Positions 6,272 through 13,216 of a stretch of 16,344 nt of DNA are shown piece by piece (positions within the stretch are counted from its first letter, which is position 1; each line of letters starts with the position of its first letter). The stretch covers positions 1 through 16,344 of the forward strand of contig JBFIEE010000061.1 in the NCBI GenBank assembly GCA_041603535.1, given 5' to 3'. The translations under genes and the position numbers were made by a program. The DNA comes from HB2-32-21 sp041603535. Lineage in GTDB: Bacteria > Pseudomonadota > Gammaproteobacteria > Pseudomonadales > Porticoccaceae. The notes beneath the pieces are model-generated. The model was not told the origin of the DNA and did no database searches. It saw only the letters and a list, made by a program, of their open reading frames with translations.

Positions 6272-7480
6272 ATGACAAAACAGATGCTGGATGATTTTAC
6301 CGTCATTGACTTCACCCATGTAATTGCCGGGCCCCATTGCACCAAAATGCTGGCGGAATTCGGCGCCGAAGTCATAAAAATTGAGCCCCTTGGCGGCGAG
6401 ATGGTGCGCCTTTTCCCGACCCAACGCGACGGTAGAAGCGCCCACTTTATTCAACACAACGTCGGCAAAAAAACCATGGCTCTGGATATTTCTTCCCGAA
6501 GAGGCCAGGATATTTGCCATGATCTCATCAGGCAGGCCGATGTGGTCGTGGAAAATTTTGCGCCGGGCGTGATGAAAAAACACAACCTCGACTGGGACAC
6601 ACTGAAGCAAATTAATCCCAACCTGGTGATGTGCTCCATCTCGTGCTTTGGCCAATCTGGACCGCTATCGCACCTGCCCGGCTTTGACTATATCGGCCAG
6701 GCCTACGCGGGCATTATTGGTCTGACCGGAGAACCGGGGCGTAAACCGGTGTTTGGCGAATATGCCTTCGGTGATATGTCCACTGGCGCCCACGCCTATG
6801 CCGCCATCACCTCCGCCCTGATTCATCGTCTGCAAGGCGGCAAAGGGCAGTACCTGGATATTTCCCTGATGGAAGTATTGTTTAGCTACCACGAAATGAA
6901 TGTTCAGTTGTACGACACCACTAACGGTGAACTCGAGGTAGAAAGGGCTGGCGCCTTCCACCCGCTGTTCTCCCCTATCGGCATTTTTAGCTGTAAGGGT
7001 CGCTACATATTCATTGTCGCACTGAACCAGAGCTGGGACGCATTGATGAAAATCATCGGCCGAGAAGAGTTTTTAAGCGACCCTCGATTCATGGATCCTG
7101 GTTCGCGGGGCAAGCACGAAAAAGAATTCACCGAAGCCATTGAAAGCTGGCTCGATGCCGTTGGCGATGCCGATAAAGCTGTGGCCTTATTGCAGGCAGA
7201 ACGCATTCCCTCAGCGCCGATCCTGCGGATACCTGAAGTGATGGAACTGCAACACACCAAAGAAAGGGGCATCGTCAGAACTGTGTCTGATCCGGTATTT
7301 GGCCATATAAAAATTCCCCGAACGCCTCTGAGATTTTCTGAGTTTCCGGATACCCCGGATCTCCAGGCCGGTACTCTGGGCCAATATAACCACGAGATTC
7401 TTCGCGACAAGCTCGGCTATACCGATCACCAGATCGCTGAGCTGGAAAAAACTGGAGTCATTGCCGCTAAAAACATCTAA
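6272..7480 (+). CDS. CaiB/BaiF family CoA-transferase, fourth of the tandem array
   Basis: A 402-residue class III CoA-transferase. Motifs are VIDFTHVIAGPHCTK (11-25), GAEVIKIEPLGGE (31-43), QHNVGKKTMALDIS (61-74), MCSISCFGQSGPLSH (120-134), catalytic Asp168 in AFGDMSTGAHAYAAI, and GKGQYLDISLME (190-201). Val18 replaces the formyl-CoA transferase Gln17. The start at 6272 is the only one giving the family N-terminus. An ATG at 6265 in another frame would make only nine codons (to 6294) and overlaps it, so the gene may be translationally coupled or weakly initiated. It resembles the preceding gene most closely. Pocket-region residues differ from the other copies (EVERAGAFHPLFSP near 222-235), which suggests a different acid. 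No strong terminator is seen after its stop. Confidence 0.95.
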   Translation: MTKQMLDDFTVIDFTHVIAGPHCTKMLAEFGAEVIKIEPLGGEMVRLFPTQRDGRSAHFIQHNVGKKTMALDISSRRGQDICHDLIRQADVVVENFAPGVMKKHNLDWDTLKQINPNLVMCSISCFGQSGPLSHLPGFDYIGQAYAGIIGLTGEPGRKPVFGEYAFGDMSTGAHAYAAITSALIHRLQGGKGQYLDISLMEVLFSYHEMNVQLYDTTNGELEVERAGAFHPLFSPIGIFSCKGRYIFIVALNQSWDALMKIIGREEFLSDPRFMDPGSRGKHEKEFTEAIESWLDAVGDADKAVALLQAERIPSAPILRIPEVMELQHTKERGIVRTVSDPVFGHIKIPRTPLRFSEFPDTPDLQAGTLGQYNHEILRDKLGYTDHQIAELEKTGVIAAKNI

Positions 7481-7496
7481 TGGGAAAATTCGCAGT

Positions 7497-7667
7497 TTAG
7501 GTAAAGTTGATAATTTCAGCAGGCTGACCCGAGTTGATAGGCCCTGCGCCGAATAATCCACCAGCACCGCTTTGCCAGGTTTGCTCAGGAACTACCGCAT
7601 CACACACCGCGGCAGTTGTAACATATGAATTGCCAGCCAAGCGTTGCGACCAGAAATTTGCGCTGCA
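7497..7667 (-). pseudogene. Possible 3' remnant of a gene (open frame without start)
   Basis: Minus-strand frame from just after a TGA (7670-7668) to TAA (7499-7497), 56 codons with no usable ATG. The product is protein-like in composition, with segments such as AVCDAVVPEQTWQSG and GPINSGQPAEIINFT, and uses mixed codons. A second minus frame over the upstream half also reads plausibly (CATDAAQISGRNAWLAIHM), hinting at a frameshifted gene end. I recognise no family. It lies in the 247-base gap between the last CoA-transferase and the nuclease gene. Chance is quite possible. Confidence 0.2.
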
Positions 7668-7727
7668 TCAGTCGCACATGAGCCGCGGACCACTTTATTT
7701 GACTGGCAAGTACATCCGGCAGGGTTT

Positions 7728-8561
7728 TTAGTGCGCGCCGTCCCGCCGACTGTCAGGATCAAGTGTCACCGCGTAGGGCGTCTGCAGTTTGACACGCCAC
7801 TGCGGTTTACCACGATAGTGCGTCCTGTAGACCCAACCTTCGACCTCCAGCCATTGGCCCGGCCATGCCCGCACTGCGGCCGAATCAAAATGGCTCTGGT
7901 ACTCCGGATAAATCACCGCAGTAAGGTTGTTATCAAGATTAATCCACCACGCTTTGCCGCTACTTACGGCGACACGCTGAACCCTGGCCTTAACCCGTTG
8001 ATAACCACCTTCCTTAACGGGGCGAATAGCTGGCAATGCAGAACTACTAGCGCCCCATAAACCGAGCCTGGCACGTCGAGCCTCATTTTCTACTTGTGCA
8101 AAACAGCGGGCCATTTGTAGATTGGGCGGTACCGCGACGTGATATGCCAGGCCTTTCGCCAACAGTACCTGTTCAAGATTCTCCGTGATACCAGTGGATG
8201 ATATTTTCGACAGGTGGGCCAGATACCGCCCGTGCCTGTCTCGAGCTTCGGCATCAAAATAGATTTTTATATTGTCCGCGCCTACCAGAAACTCTTCAAC
8301 CGCCTGCCTGGCTGCGCGGGCGAAGGCTTCATCGCGTTTAGCACCGCGACCCAATTCCGGCGTATTAACCCCAATCAGCCGCACGCGGCGGCCGTCACTC
8401 AGCGCCAATGTATCGCCGTCGTATACGCGCTGCACAGTGACCGTTTGCCCTGACCCGGTCGGCGTGCAGTCCGCCGCCGGTACCCGAGTTACAAATAGCG
8501 AGGCAACAAAAAATGCGCCGAGGATAGCGGCCCTCCGCGCATTGTTATTCAGGCTTGCCAT
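7728..8561 (-). CDS. Exported staphylococcal-nuclease-like (SNase/TNase) protein
   Basis: A 277-residue predicted Ca2+-dependent nuclease carrying an N-terminal signal sequence: Arg9-Arg10, a hydrophobic stretch around 12-25, and a likely cleavage near VPAA at 27-30. It therefore acts in the periplasm or outside the cell. The SNase domain covers about 41-175. VYDGDTLAL (47-54) carries Asp50 (SNase Asp21), VRLIGVNTPE carries Arg61 and Glu69 (Arg35, Glu43), and RDRHGRYLA carries Arg112 (Arg87), so all three main catalytic residues are present. Asn66 replaces the calcium ligand Asp40. Residues about 185-277 form an extra domain (GKAWWINLDNN, WLEVEGWVYRT) that looks like an OB-fold. No strong Shine-Dalgarno precedes the ATG at 8561. 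It lies downstream of rpmE on the same strand, 76 bases away, and could be co-transcribed. Confidence 0.87.
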   Translation of the reverse strand: MASLNNNARRAAILGAFFVASLFVTRVPAADCTPTGSGQTVTVQRVYDGDTLALSDGRRVRLIGVNTPELGRGAKRDEAFARAARQAVEEFLVGADNIKIYFDAEARDRHGRYLAHLSKISSTGITENLEQVLLAKGLAYHVAVPPNLQMARCFAQVENEARRARLGLWGASSSALPAIRPVKEGGYQRVKARVQRVAVSSGKAWWINLDNNLTAVIYPEYQSHFDSAAVRAWPGQWLEVEGWVYRTHYRGKPQWRVKLQTPYAVTLDPDSRRDGAH

Positions 8562-8637
8562 TTTACCGTGCTACTGGCTGCTTTAGTAATTAAAGCAATA
8601 ATTAAAGCGCAACCAGCCTCGGAAAAAGTCTTTTTAC

Positions 8638-8856
8638 TTACTTCTTACCGCCACCAACATTGCCAAAGCGCTTGTTGAAGCGATCGATACGACCCCCGAC
8701 ATCCACACTTTTTTGTTTCCCTGTGTAGAAAGGATGGCACTGCGAGCAAACGTCAAGGTGTATTGTTTCGGGTAATGTTGAACCCACCTCAATGACGTTG
8801 CCACAGCTACAGGTAGCGGTTAATTTGCCATAACCGGGATGGATTTCAGCTTTCAT
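8638..8856 (-). CDS. rpmE: 50S ribosomal protein L31 (zinc-binding type)
   Basis: A 72-residue L31 of the large ribosomal subunit. It begins MKAEIHPGY and carries the cysteines of the zinc-binding C+ form (TCSCGN, then CSQCHPFYTGKQK), followed by GGRIDRFNKRFG. A longer frame opens at 8910, but the first 18 residues are not L31-like. The ATG at 8856 has AAAGGGCG upstream and matches family length (about 70), so I chose it. It is divergent from priA, the usual gammaproteobacterial arrangement. A good promoter at 8963-8990 gives a leader of about 100 bases, long enough for the autoregulatory leader structures described for some L31 genes. The C+ form is normally replaced by a cysteine-less copy under zinc limitation; no such copy is in this window. 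Confidence 0.97.
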   Translation of the reverse strand: MKAEIHPGYGKLTATCSCGNVIEVGSTLPETIHLDVCSQCHPFYTGKQKSVDVGGRIDRFNKRFGNVGGGKK

Positions 8857-8956
8857 ATTGGACGCCCTTTCTTTAACACTATTGCTTCTTGCATACCGCC
8901 ACCCGGTCATTTAACGTGAGCTGCCTGCCGGGCACCGCATGTACTGGTCAGTGAGA
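8857..8956 (-). promoter_or_regulatory. rpmE 5' leader, possible L31 autoregulatory structure
   Basis: The transcript from the promoter at 8963-8990 would carry about 100 untranslated bases. A 7-bp RNA stem (with two G-U pairs) can form between 8928-8934 and 8900-8906 across a 21-base loop. L31 leader motifs are known in gammaproteobacteria, but I cannot confirm a match by eye. Confidence 0.3.
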
Positions 8957-8962
8957 GCGCGC

Positions 8963-8990
8963 ATACTACCAGAAAGCAATCAGGTTTCAA
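8963..8990 (-). promoter_or_regulatory. Sigma70 promoter for rpmE (extended -10)
   Basis: On the minus strand, TTGAAA (8990-8985, five of six) and TAGTAT (8968-8963) are 16 bases apart. TG one base before the -10 makes it an extended -10 element. It sits only 7 bases from the priA start codon, so priA initiation and rpmE transcription share this short region. Confidence 0.6.
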
Positions 8991-8997
8991 GACGTTA

Positions 8998-11217
8998 GTG
9001 AACAAATCAGACAAGTCCGCCGGCCTGATTTACCAGGTGGCTACGCCGTCACCTTTGCGTAGACTATTCGATTATCTGCCGCCGCAAGCAAGCCATGACC
9101 CGATCCTGCCCGGCACTCGGGTAATTGTGCCGTTTGGCCGCCGCGAGGTGGTCGGTATCGTGATCGCTACCAAGTCCACCAGTGACGTCACACCAGACCA
9201 ACTAAAAACCATCACCACAGTACTGGATGGCGCGCCCCTATTTTCGCCGCACATGTTAGAACTCCTGCAGTGGGCGGCCGACTACTACCACAGCCCACTC
9301 GGCGAGGTACTGAGCACCGCACTGCCAACGCAGTTGCGACGGGGCAAGGCGCTGCCCGGAGAAAAGTCATGGCGTCTGACCCGACTTGGCAAAGGTCTGC
9401 CTGAGGATGCGCTACAACGCGCGCCGCGCCAGCAGCAGGCGCTAAACATACTACAGACAAATCCTGCGGTGAGTCACAACGACCTGCTAGCCAGTGGGGT
9501 TTCAGCAGCCACGCTGCGTATCCTCGCGGATAAACAACTGGCCGAATCCTTTAGTAAGCGGCACGGGGCTCGGCCATTCGATAACACCAATGTGTTGCGC
9601 GAACCGGCACTGGCGCTGTTGCCGGATCAGGAGAAAGCCATTCTGGCCCAGCAGCAGCACGGTTACCACGCCTACCTGCTGGAGGGTGAAACGGGCAGCG
9701 GCAAAACCGAGGTCTATCTGCAGGCCATTGCCAAGGTGCTACGGTACGGACGGCAGGCACTGGTACTGGTCCCGGAAATCAGTCTTACGCCGCAGATGCT
9801 CGATCGCTTTCAGCGCCGGTTTCACTGTGCCATCGCCGTCATCCACTCGGGCCTTGGCGATAGCGACAAACTGCTCGCCTGGCAAGGGGCGGCCGACGGC
9901 AGTGCCGCCATTGTCATCGGCACCCGCTCAGCCGTGTTCACACCCATGCATAATCTGGGCATCATCATTGTCGATGAAGAACATGATTCATCCTTCAAGC
10001 AGCAGGAGGGATTCCGCTACTCCGCCCGTGATATTGCGGTGATGCGCGCGAGCCGCGAGAACATTCCCATCCTGCTTGGCTCGGCCACCCCGTCTCTGGA
10101 AAGTTTGGTCAATTGCCTGGAGGGTCGCTATCAACATCAACGGCTGGTTGGACGACCCGGCAGTGCTACTCAACCTGTGTGGCAGCTGATCGATATTCGG
10201 AAATTGCGCCTCAATACGGGGTTTTCTCGGCCTGTCATTGAGGCCATCGGTGATGAACTGTCAGCCGGCCACCAGGTGCTGGTGTTTCTAAATCGCCGTG
10301 GTTTCGCACCCACATTGATGTGCCACGACTGCGGCTGGGTATCCACCTGTCGTCGCTGCGACGCTCGTTTAACATTCCACCAGAGCGGCCCGCTGTTGCT
10401 CTGTCACCATTGCGAATACCGGGAACCGCTACCGAGCGCGTGTCCAGCCTGCAGCGGCCAGCAACTGCAGCATTTAGGTCAGGGAACCGAACGTGGCGAG
10501 GCCATTCTCGAAGTGCTGTTTCCCGAAACACCGGTGATACGGGTAGATCGCGATACCACTCGCCGCAAAGACGCCATGGCGGAAGTGATTAGCGCAGTTG
10601 GCACCGGCAAACCGTGCATTGTGGTCGGCACTCAAATGCTCGCCAAAGGCCATCATTTCCCCAATGTGACACTGGTGGTAATACTTGATGCGGACAGCGG
10701 CCTGTACTCTCCAGATTTCAGAGCAACTGAGCGCATGGGCCAATTGATCACACAGGTGGCAGGGCGTGCCGGGCGTGGCGAAGCACCGGGGCGGGTGATG
10801 ATTCAAAGCCATAACTGTGACCATCCCCTGCTAAATTTGCTGGCCCGACATGAATATCATGAATTTGCTCAGCAGATTCTAGCCGAGCGCCGCCTGAGCG
10901 CCATGCCGCCTTTTGCCAGTATGGCCCTGCTGCGGGCAGATGCACCGCAGCGCGGGAAGGCCCGCACCTTACTCAAAGCCGCGCGCGAGCATTGCGAAAC
11001 CATCGCGCCCAGCAGGGTCGATGTACGTTACCTGGGGCCATTTGCGGCACCGCTCGAATACCGCAACGGTCGTTACCGCTACCAGTTGTTGATCATTACT
11101 GACCGTCGTAAAACCTTGCACTCTCTGCTTGGGCAATTGAATGCATGGCTGGAAAGCGCTCGAGCGGCACGCCAGGTGCGCTGGTCATTGGACGTTGACC
11201 CCCAGGATATGGCTTAG
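8998..11217 (+). CDS. priA: Primosomal protein N', replication restart helicase PriA
   Basis: A 739-residue 3'-to-5' DNA helicase that recognises stalled forks and reloads the replisome (E. coli PriA is 732). The N-terminal 3'-end-binding domain spans about 10-110 (LRRLFDYLPP; VPFGRREVVGIV). Walker A GETGSGKT is at 230-237, Walker B DEEHD at 326-330 with the following aromatic-rich loop, and motif III GSATPSLES at 361-369. The zinc region contributes eight cysteines (442, 445, 451, 454, 469, 472, 482, 485). The helicase C part carries VVGTQMLAKGHHFP and ITQVAGRAGRG. The start is GTG at 8998, chosen because the family N-terminus follows directly; its Shine-Dalgarno is weak. It is divergent from rpmE and followed by a SPOR gene after 115 bases. 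No defects seen. Confidence 0.97.
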   Translation: MNKSDKSAGLIYQVATPSPLRRLFDYLPPQASHDPILPGTRVIVPFGRREVVGIVIATKSTSDVTPDQLKTITTVLDGAPLFSPHMLELLQWAADYYHSPLGEVLSTALPTQLRRGKALPGEKSWRLTRLGKGLPEDALQRAPRQQQALNILQTNPAVSHNDLLASGVSAATLRILADKQLAESFSKRHGARPFDNTNVLREPALALLPDQEKAILAQQQHGYHAYLLEGETGSGKTEVYLQAIAKVLRYGRQALVLVPEISLTPQMLDRFQRRFHCAIAVIHSGLGDSDKLLAWQGAADGSAAIVIGTRSAVFTPMHNLGIIIVDEEHDSSFKQQEGFRYSARDIAVMRASRENIPILLGSATPSLESLVNCLEGRYQHQRLVGRPGSATQPVWQLIDIRKLRLNTGFSRPVIEAIGDELSAGHQVLVFLNRRGFAPTLMCHDCGWVSTCRRCDARLTFHQSGPLLLCHHCEYREPLPSACPACSGQQLQHLGQGTERGEAILEVLFPETPVIRVDRDTTRRKDAMAEVISAVGTGKPCIVVGTQMLAKGHHFPNVTLVVILDADSGLYSPDFRATERMGQLITQVAGRAGRGEAPGRVMIQSHNCDHPLLNLLARHEYHEFAQQILAERRLSAMPPFASMALLRADAPQRGKARTLLKAAREHCETIAPSRVDVRYLGPFAAPLEYRNGRYRYQLLIITDRRKTLHSLLGQLNAWLESARAARQVRWSLDVDPQDMA

Positions 11218-11332
11218 AAAAAATCATAATATTCAATTTATTAGGAATTTTTAATCATCTATTATCTAGAAAATATGGCACTGATTGCTGCAAGCGCATA
11301 CAATGCAAACTTGCTTTCGGCGGCCGCCACCT

Positions 11333-11917
11333 ATGCCACGCGATTACGCTAAAAACTCACCCAGAAAACGCAAACCCTCTGCGCGGGGTAACGTTCGCAC
11401 CTCTGCTGTCGGGCGTGTTCCTGGCTGGGCGTGGTTGCTTGCCGGCGTCTTCCTTGGCATCCTTTTGATGTCCCTGGTACGTTTTTGGGAGAGTCCCCAC
11501 GCCGATATATCCAATGCCATCAAAGAAATCACCAACACCAATACCACCAATAAACAAAAACCCCGTTTTGATTTTTATACGTTACTGCGAGAATCAGAAG
11601 TCATCGTCCCTGATATGGAGCAAAACCCCTTGCGGGCAAGCGAGGACCTGCCAGTCGTGGCTGACGTAACCGACGAATCACTGTTGCTACAGGCGGGATC
11701 CTTTCGAGATGCTGGAGATGCGGATAGCCTCCGTGTCCGTCTCCTATTACTTAACATGAACGTCCGCGTGGAAAGCGCTGGCGTCGGGCCCGGAGACACC
11801 TGGCATCGTGTCCTGGTCGGCCCCTTTCAATCTCAGTCAACGCTGGCCAATGCCCGCGCAGCACTATTGCAAAACGGCATTGACAGTATCGTATTAAAAC
11901 GCAAACACGACAGCTGA
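11333..11917 (+). CDS. SPOR-domain membrane protein, FtsN-like
   Basis: A 194-residue bitopic inner-membrane protein with a periplasmic peptidoglycan-binding domain, probably in the FtsN position for cell division. A basic cytoplasmic tail (MPRDYAKNSPRKRKPS) is followed by one membrane segment (about 31-50, WAWLLAGVFLGILLMSLV). A linker rich in Asn/Thr comes next, then KPRFDFYTLL and a C-terminal SPOR domain (about 116-191) with LLLQAGSFRDAGDADSLR and WHRVLVGPFQS. The RDYA start motif resembles FtsN tails, so ATG at 11333 is preferred. TTG at 11285 and ATG at 11303 are possible in-frame alternatives, and none has a clear Shine-Dalgarno. The upstream gap is AT-rich with TATTAT at 11260-11265, a possible -10. 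Its place behind priA agrees with the gammaproteobacterial ftsN neighbourhood. Confidence 0.88.
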   Translation: MPRDYAKNSPRKRKPSARGNVRTSAVGRVPGWAWLLAGVFLGILLMSLVRFWESPHADISNAIKEITNTNTTNKQKPRFDFYTLLRESEVIVPDMEQNPLRASEDLPVVADVTDESLLLQAGSFRDAGDADSLRVRLLLLNMNVRVESAGVGPGDTWHRVLVGPFQSQSTLANARAALLQNGIDSIVLKRKHDS

Positions 11918-11961
11918 TCGGACTTATCAAATGACATGGTCGGCGACATCCCTCTGACGGA

Positions 11962-13038
11962 CTAAAACAGGTAGCAACGGCGGACCCTTTTCTGCACACC
12001 GGTCAGTAACTGATAGGAAATACTGCCCGCCATCCGCGCTACCTCCTCTACTGGCAAACCGTCCCCCCACAGGATCACTTCATCGCCCGGTGCCGCCGAG
12101 GGTAGATCGGTAAGATCAACGGTAATGAAATCCATGGAAACTCGTCCGACCAGAGCTACGCGCTGCCCGCCTATCAGCACCGGTGTGCCGTTAGACGCGT
12201 GCCGTGGATAGCCATCGCCGTAACCAGTCGCCACGGTACCAATCCGTGTAGGTCGCTGCGCACGCCACTGTTCACCGTACCCCACTGATTCACCTGCGGC
12301 AATATTGTGGATCGCCACCAGACGCGAACGCAGGGTCATCGCTGGCACCAACACCTCATGAGCTTGCAGGGGCCGCAACATCGGGTTCGCGCCATATAAC
12401 ATGATGCCAGGGCGAACCCAGTCGTAATGCGTCTGCGGATACGCCAGCACGGCCGCTGAGTTAGCCAGGCTTTTTTTCCCGGGGAGACCCGCCACCGCTG
12501 TCTCGAATACGGCGAGCTGGTGTCCCGTCGTCGCATTGCCAACGTCGTCAGCACAGGCGAGATGGCTCATCAATACCACCTCTTTCACCTTGCCGCTGAT
12601 TTCCAGCATCCGCCTGATCTCGGCAAAATCCTGCGCCTCAAAACCCAGGCGGTGCATACCGGTATCAATTTTCAGCCATACGACGATCTGTGCACGCAAC
12701 TCGGCGGCTAACAGGTGGCCAAACTGTTCTCCCGAGTGAACGACTATCTGCAAGCCATATCGCACCACATCGTGCATCTCGTCGCGATCAAACACGCCCC
12801 CCAGTAGCACTACGGGCTGGGTGATGCCAGCCTCGCGCAGCTCAACAGCTTCGGCAAGGCTCGCCACGCCGAACGCATCCGCCGCTGCCAGCGCTGTGGC
12901 CACGGGCACGGCGCCATGCCCATACGCATTGGCTTTAACAACAGCCATGATGCGAGAGTTTGCTGCCAGTTTCCCGACGAGTGCGAAATTGCTCCGAATA
13001 TTAGCGAGGTTTACGATAGCTTCGACGGGGCGACTCAT
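11962..13038 (-). CDS. alr: Alanine racemase (PLP-dependent)
   Basis: It interconverts L- and D-alanine in the cytosol, supplying D-Ala for peptidoglycan. Of 358 residues, the N-terminal barrel carries MAVVKANAYGHG with the PLP lysine at 35. DTGMHRLGF (about 125-133) and PGIMLYGANP (about 210-219) follow. The C-terminal beta domain holds the catalytic tyrosine 254 (SVGYGEQW) supplied to the partner subunit, then VATGYGDGYPR and GRVSMDF. An upstream ATG at 13086 would add 16 residues unlike the family, so 13038 (MSRPVEAIVNL) is chosen; length then fits the usual 356-360. The Shine-Dalgarno is weak. It converges on the SPOR gene with only 44 bases between stops and is divergent from gcdH. The frequent dnaB neighbour is absent here. 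Confidence 0.95.
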   Translation of the reverse strand: MSRPVEAIVNLANIRSNFALVGKLAANSRIMAVVKANAYGHGAVPVATALAAADAFGVASLAEAVELREAGITQPVVLLGGVFDRDEMHDVVRYGLQIVVHSGEQFGHLLAAELRAQIVVWLKIDTGMHRLGFEAQDFAEIRRMLEISGKVKEVVLMSHLACADDVGNATTGHQLAVFETAVAGLPGKKSLANSAAVLAYPQTHYDWVRPGIMLYGANPMLRPLQAHEVLVPAMTLRSRLVAIHNIAAGESVGYGEQWRAQRPTRIGTVATGYGDGYPRHASNGTPVLIGGQRVALVGRVSMDFITVDLTDLPSAAPGDEVILWGDGLPVEEVARMAGSISYQLLTGVQKRVRRCYLF

Positions 13039-13087
13039 GTAGTGCGACTCATTGTTTGTCAGGCTAAACCAACACGGGATTATCAAA

Positions 13088-13103
13088 CTTCTCAGTGGAG
13101 AAG
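13088..13103. promoter_or_regulatory. 6-4-6 inverted repeat in the alr/gcdH divergent region
   Basis: CTTCTC-AGTG-GAGAAG is a perfect inverted repeat 50 bases before the alr start and 114 before gcdH. A 9-bp direct repeat TGTCAGGCT flanks it (13057-13065, 13109-13117). It could be an operator for either gene; no regulator is identified. Confidence 0.3.
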
Positions 13104-13151
13104 CATAGTGTCAGGCTGCCGTTGAGGGCGCAAGCGAGGCGCCGCACGACC

Positions 13152-13180
13152 TTTGTTTGACGGGACAAGGCAGGTATAGT
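13152..13180 (+). promoter_or_regulatory. Candidate promoter for gcdH
   Basis: TATAGT (13175-13180) matches five of six -10 positions. A poor -35 TTTGTT (13152-13157) lies 17 bases upstream. This would start transcription near 13187, leaving a leader of about 30 bases. The adjacent TTGACG is too close to serve as -35 for this -10. Confidence 0.4.
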
Positions 13181-13216
13181 GCGCGATCCAATTTTCGCAT
13201 GTATCAGGAGACCGGC

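Noticed and set aside
7644..8060. 138-residue plus-strand ORF opposite the nuclease gene
   Set aside because: Antisense to the SNase C-terminal domain, which has clear motifs on the minus strand.
8590..8640. AAAAAG-A-CTTTTT palindrome after rpmE as a terminator
   Set aside because: The stem is only A/T with almost no loop and no GC part, so a rho-independent terminator is not supported.
9494..10042. 182-residue plus-strand ORF inside priA
   Set aside because: It is an out-of-frame shadow of priA, Cys/Pro/Arg-rich with no domain.
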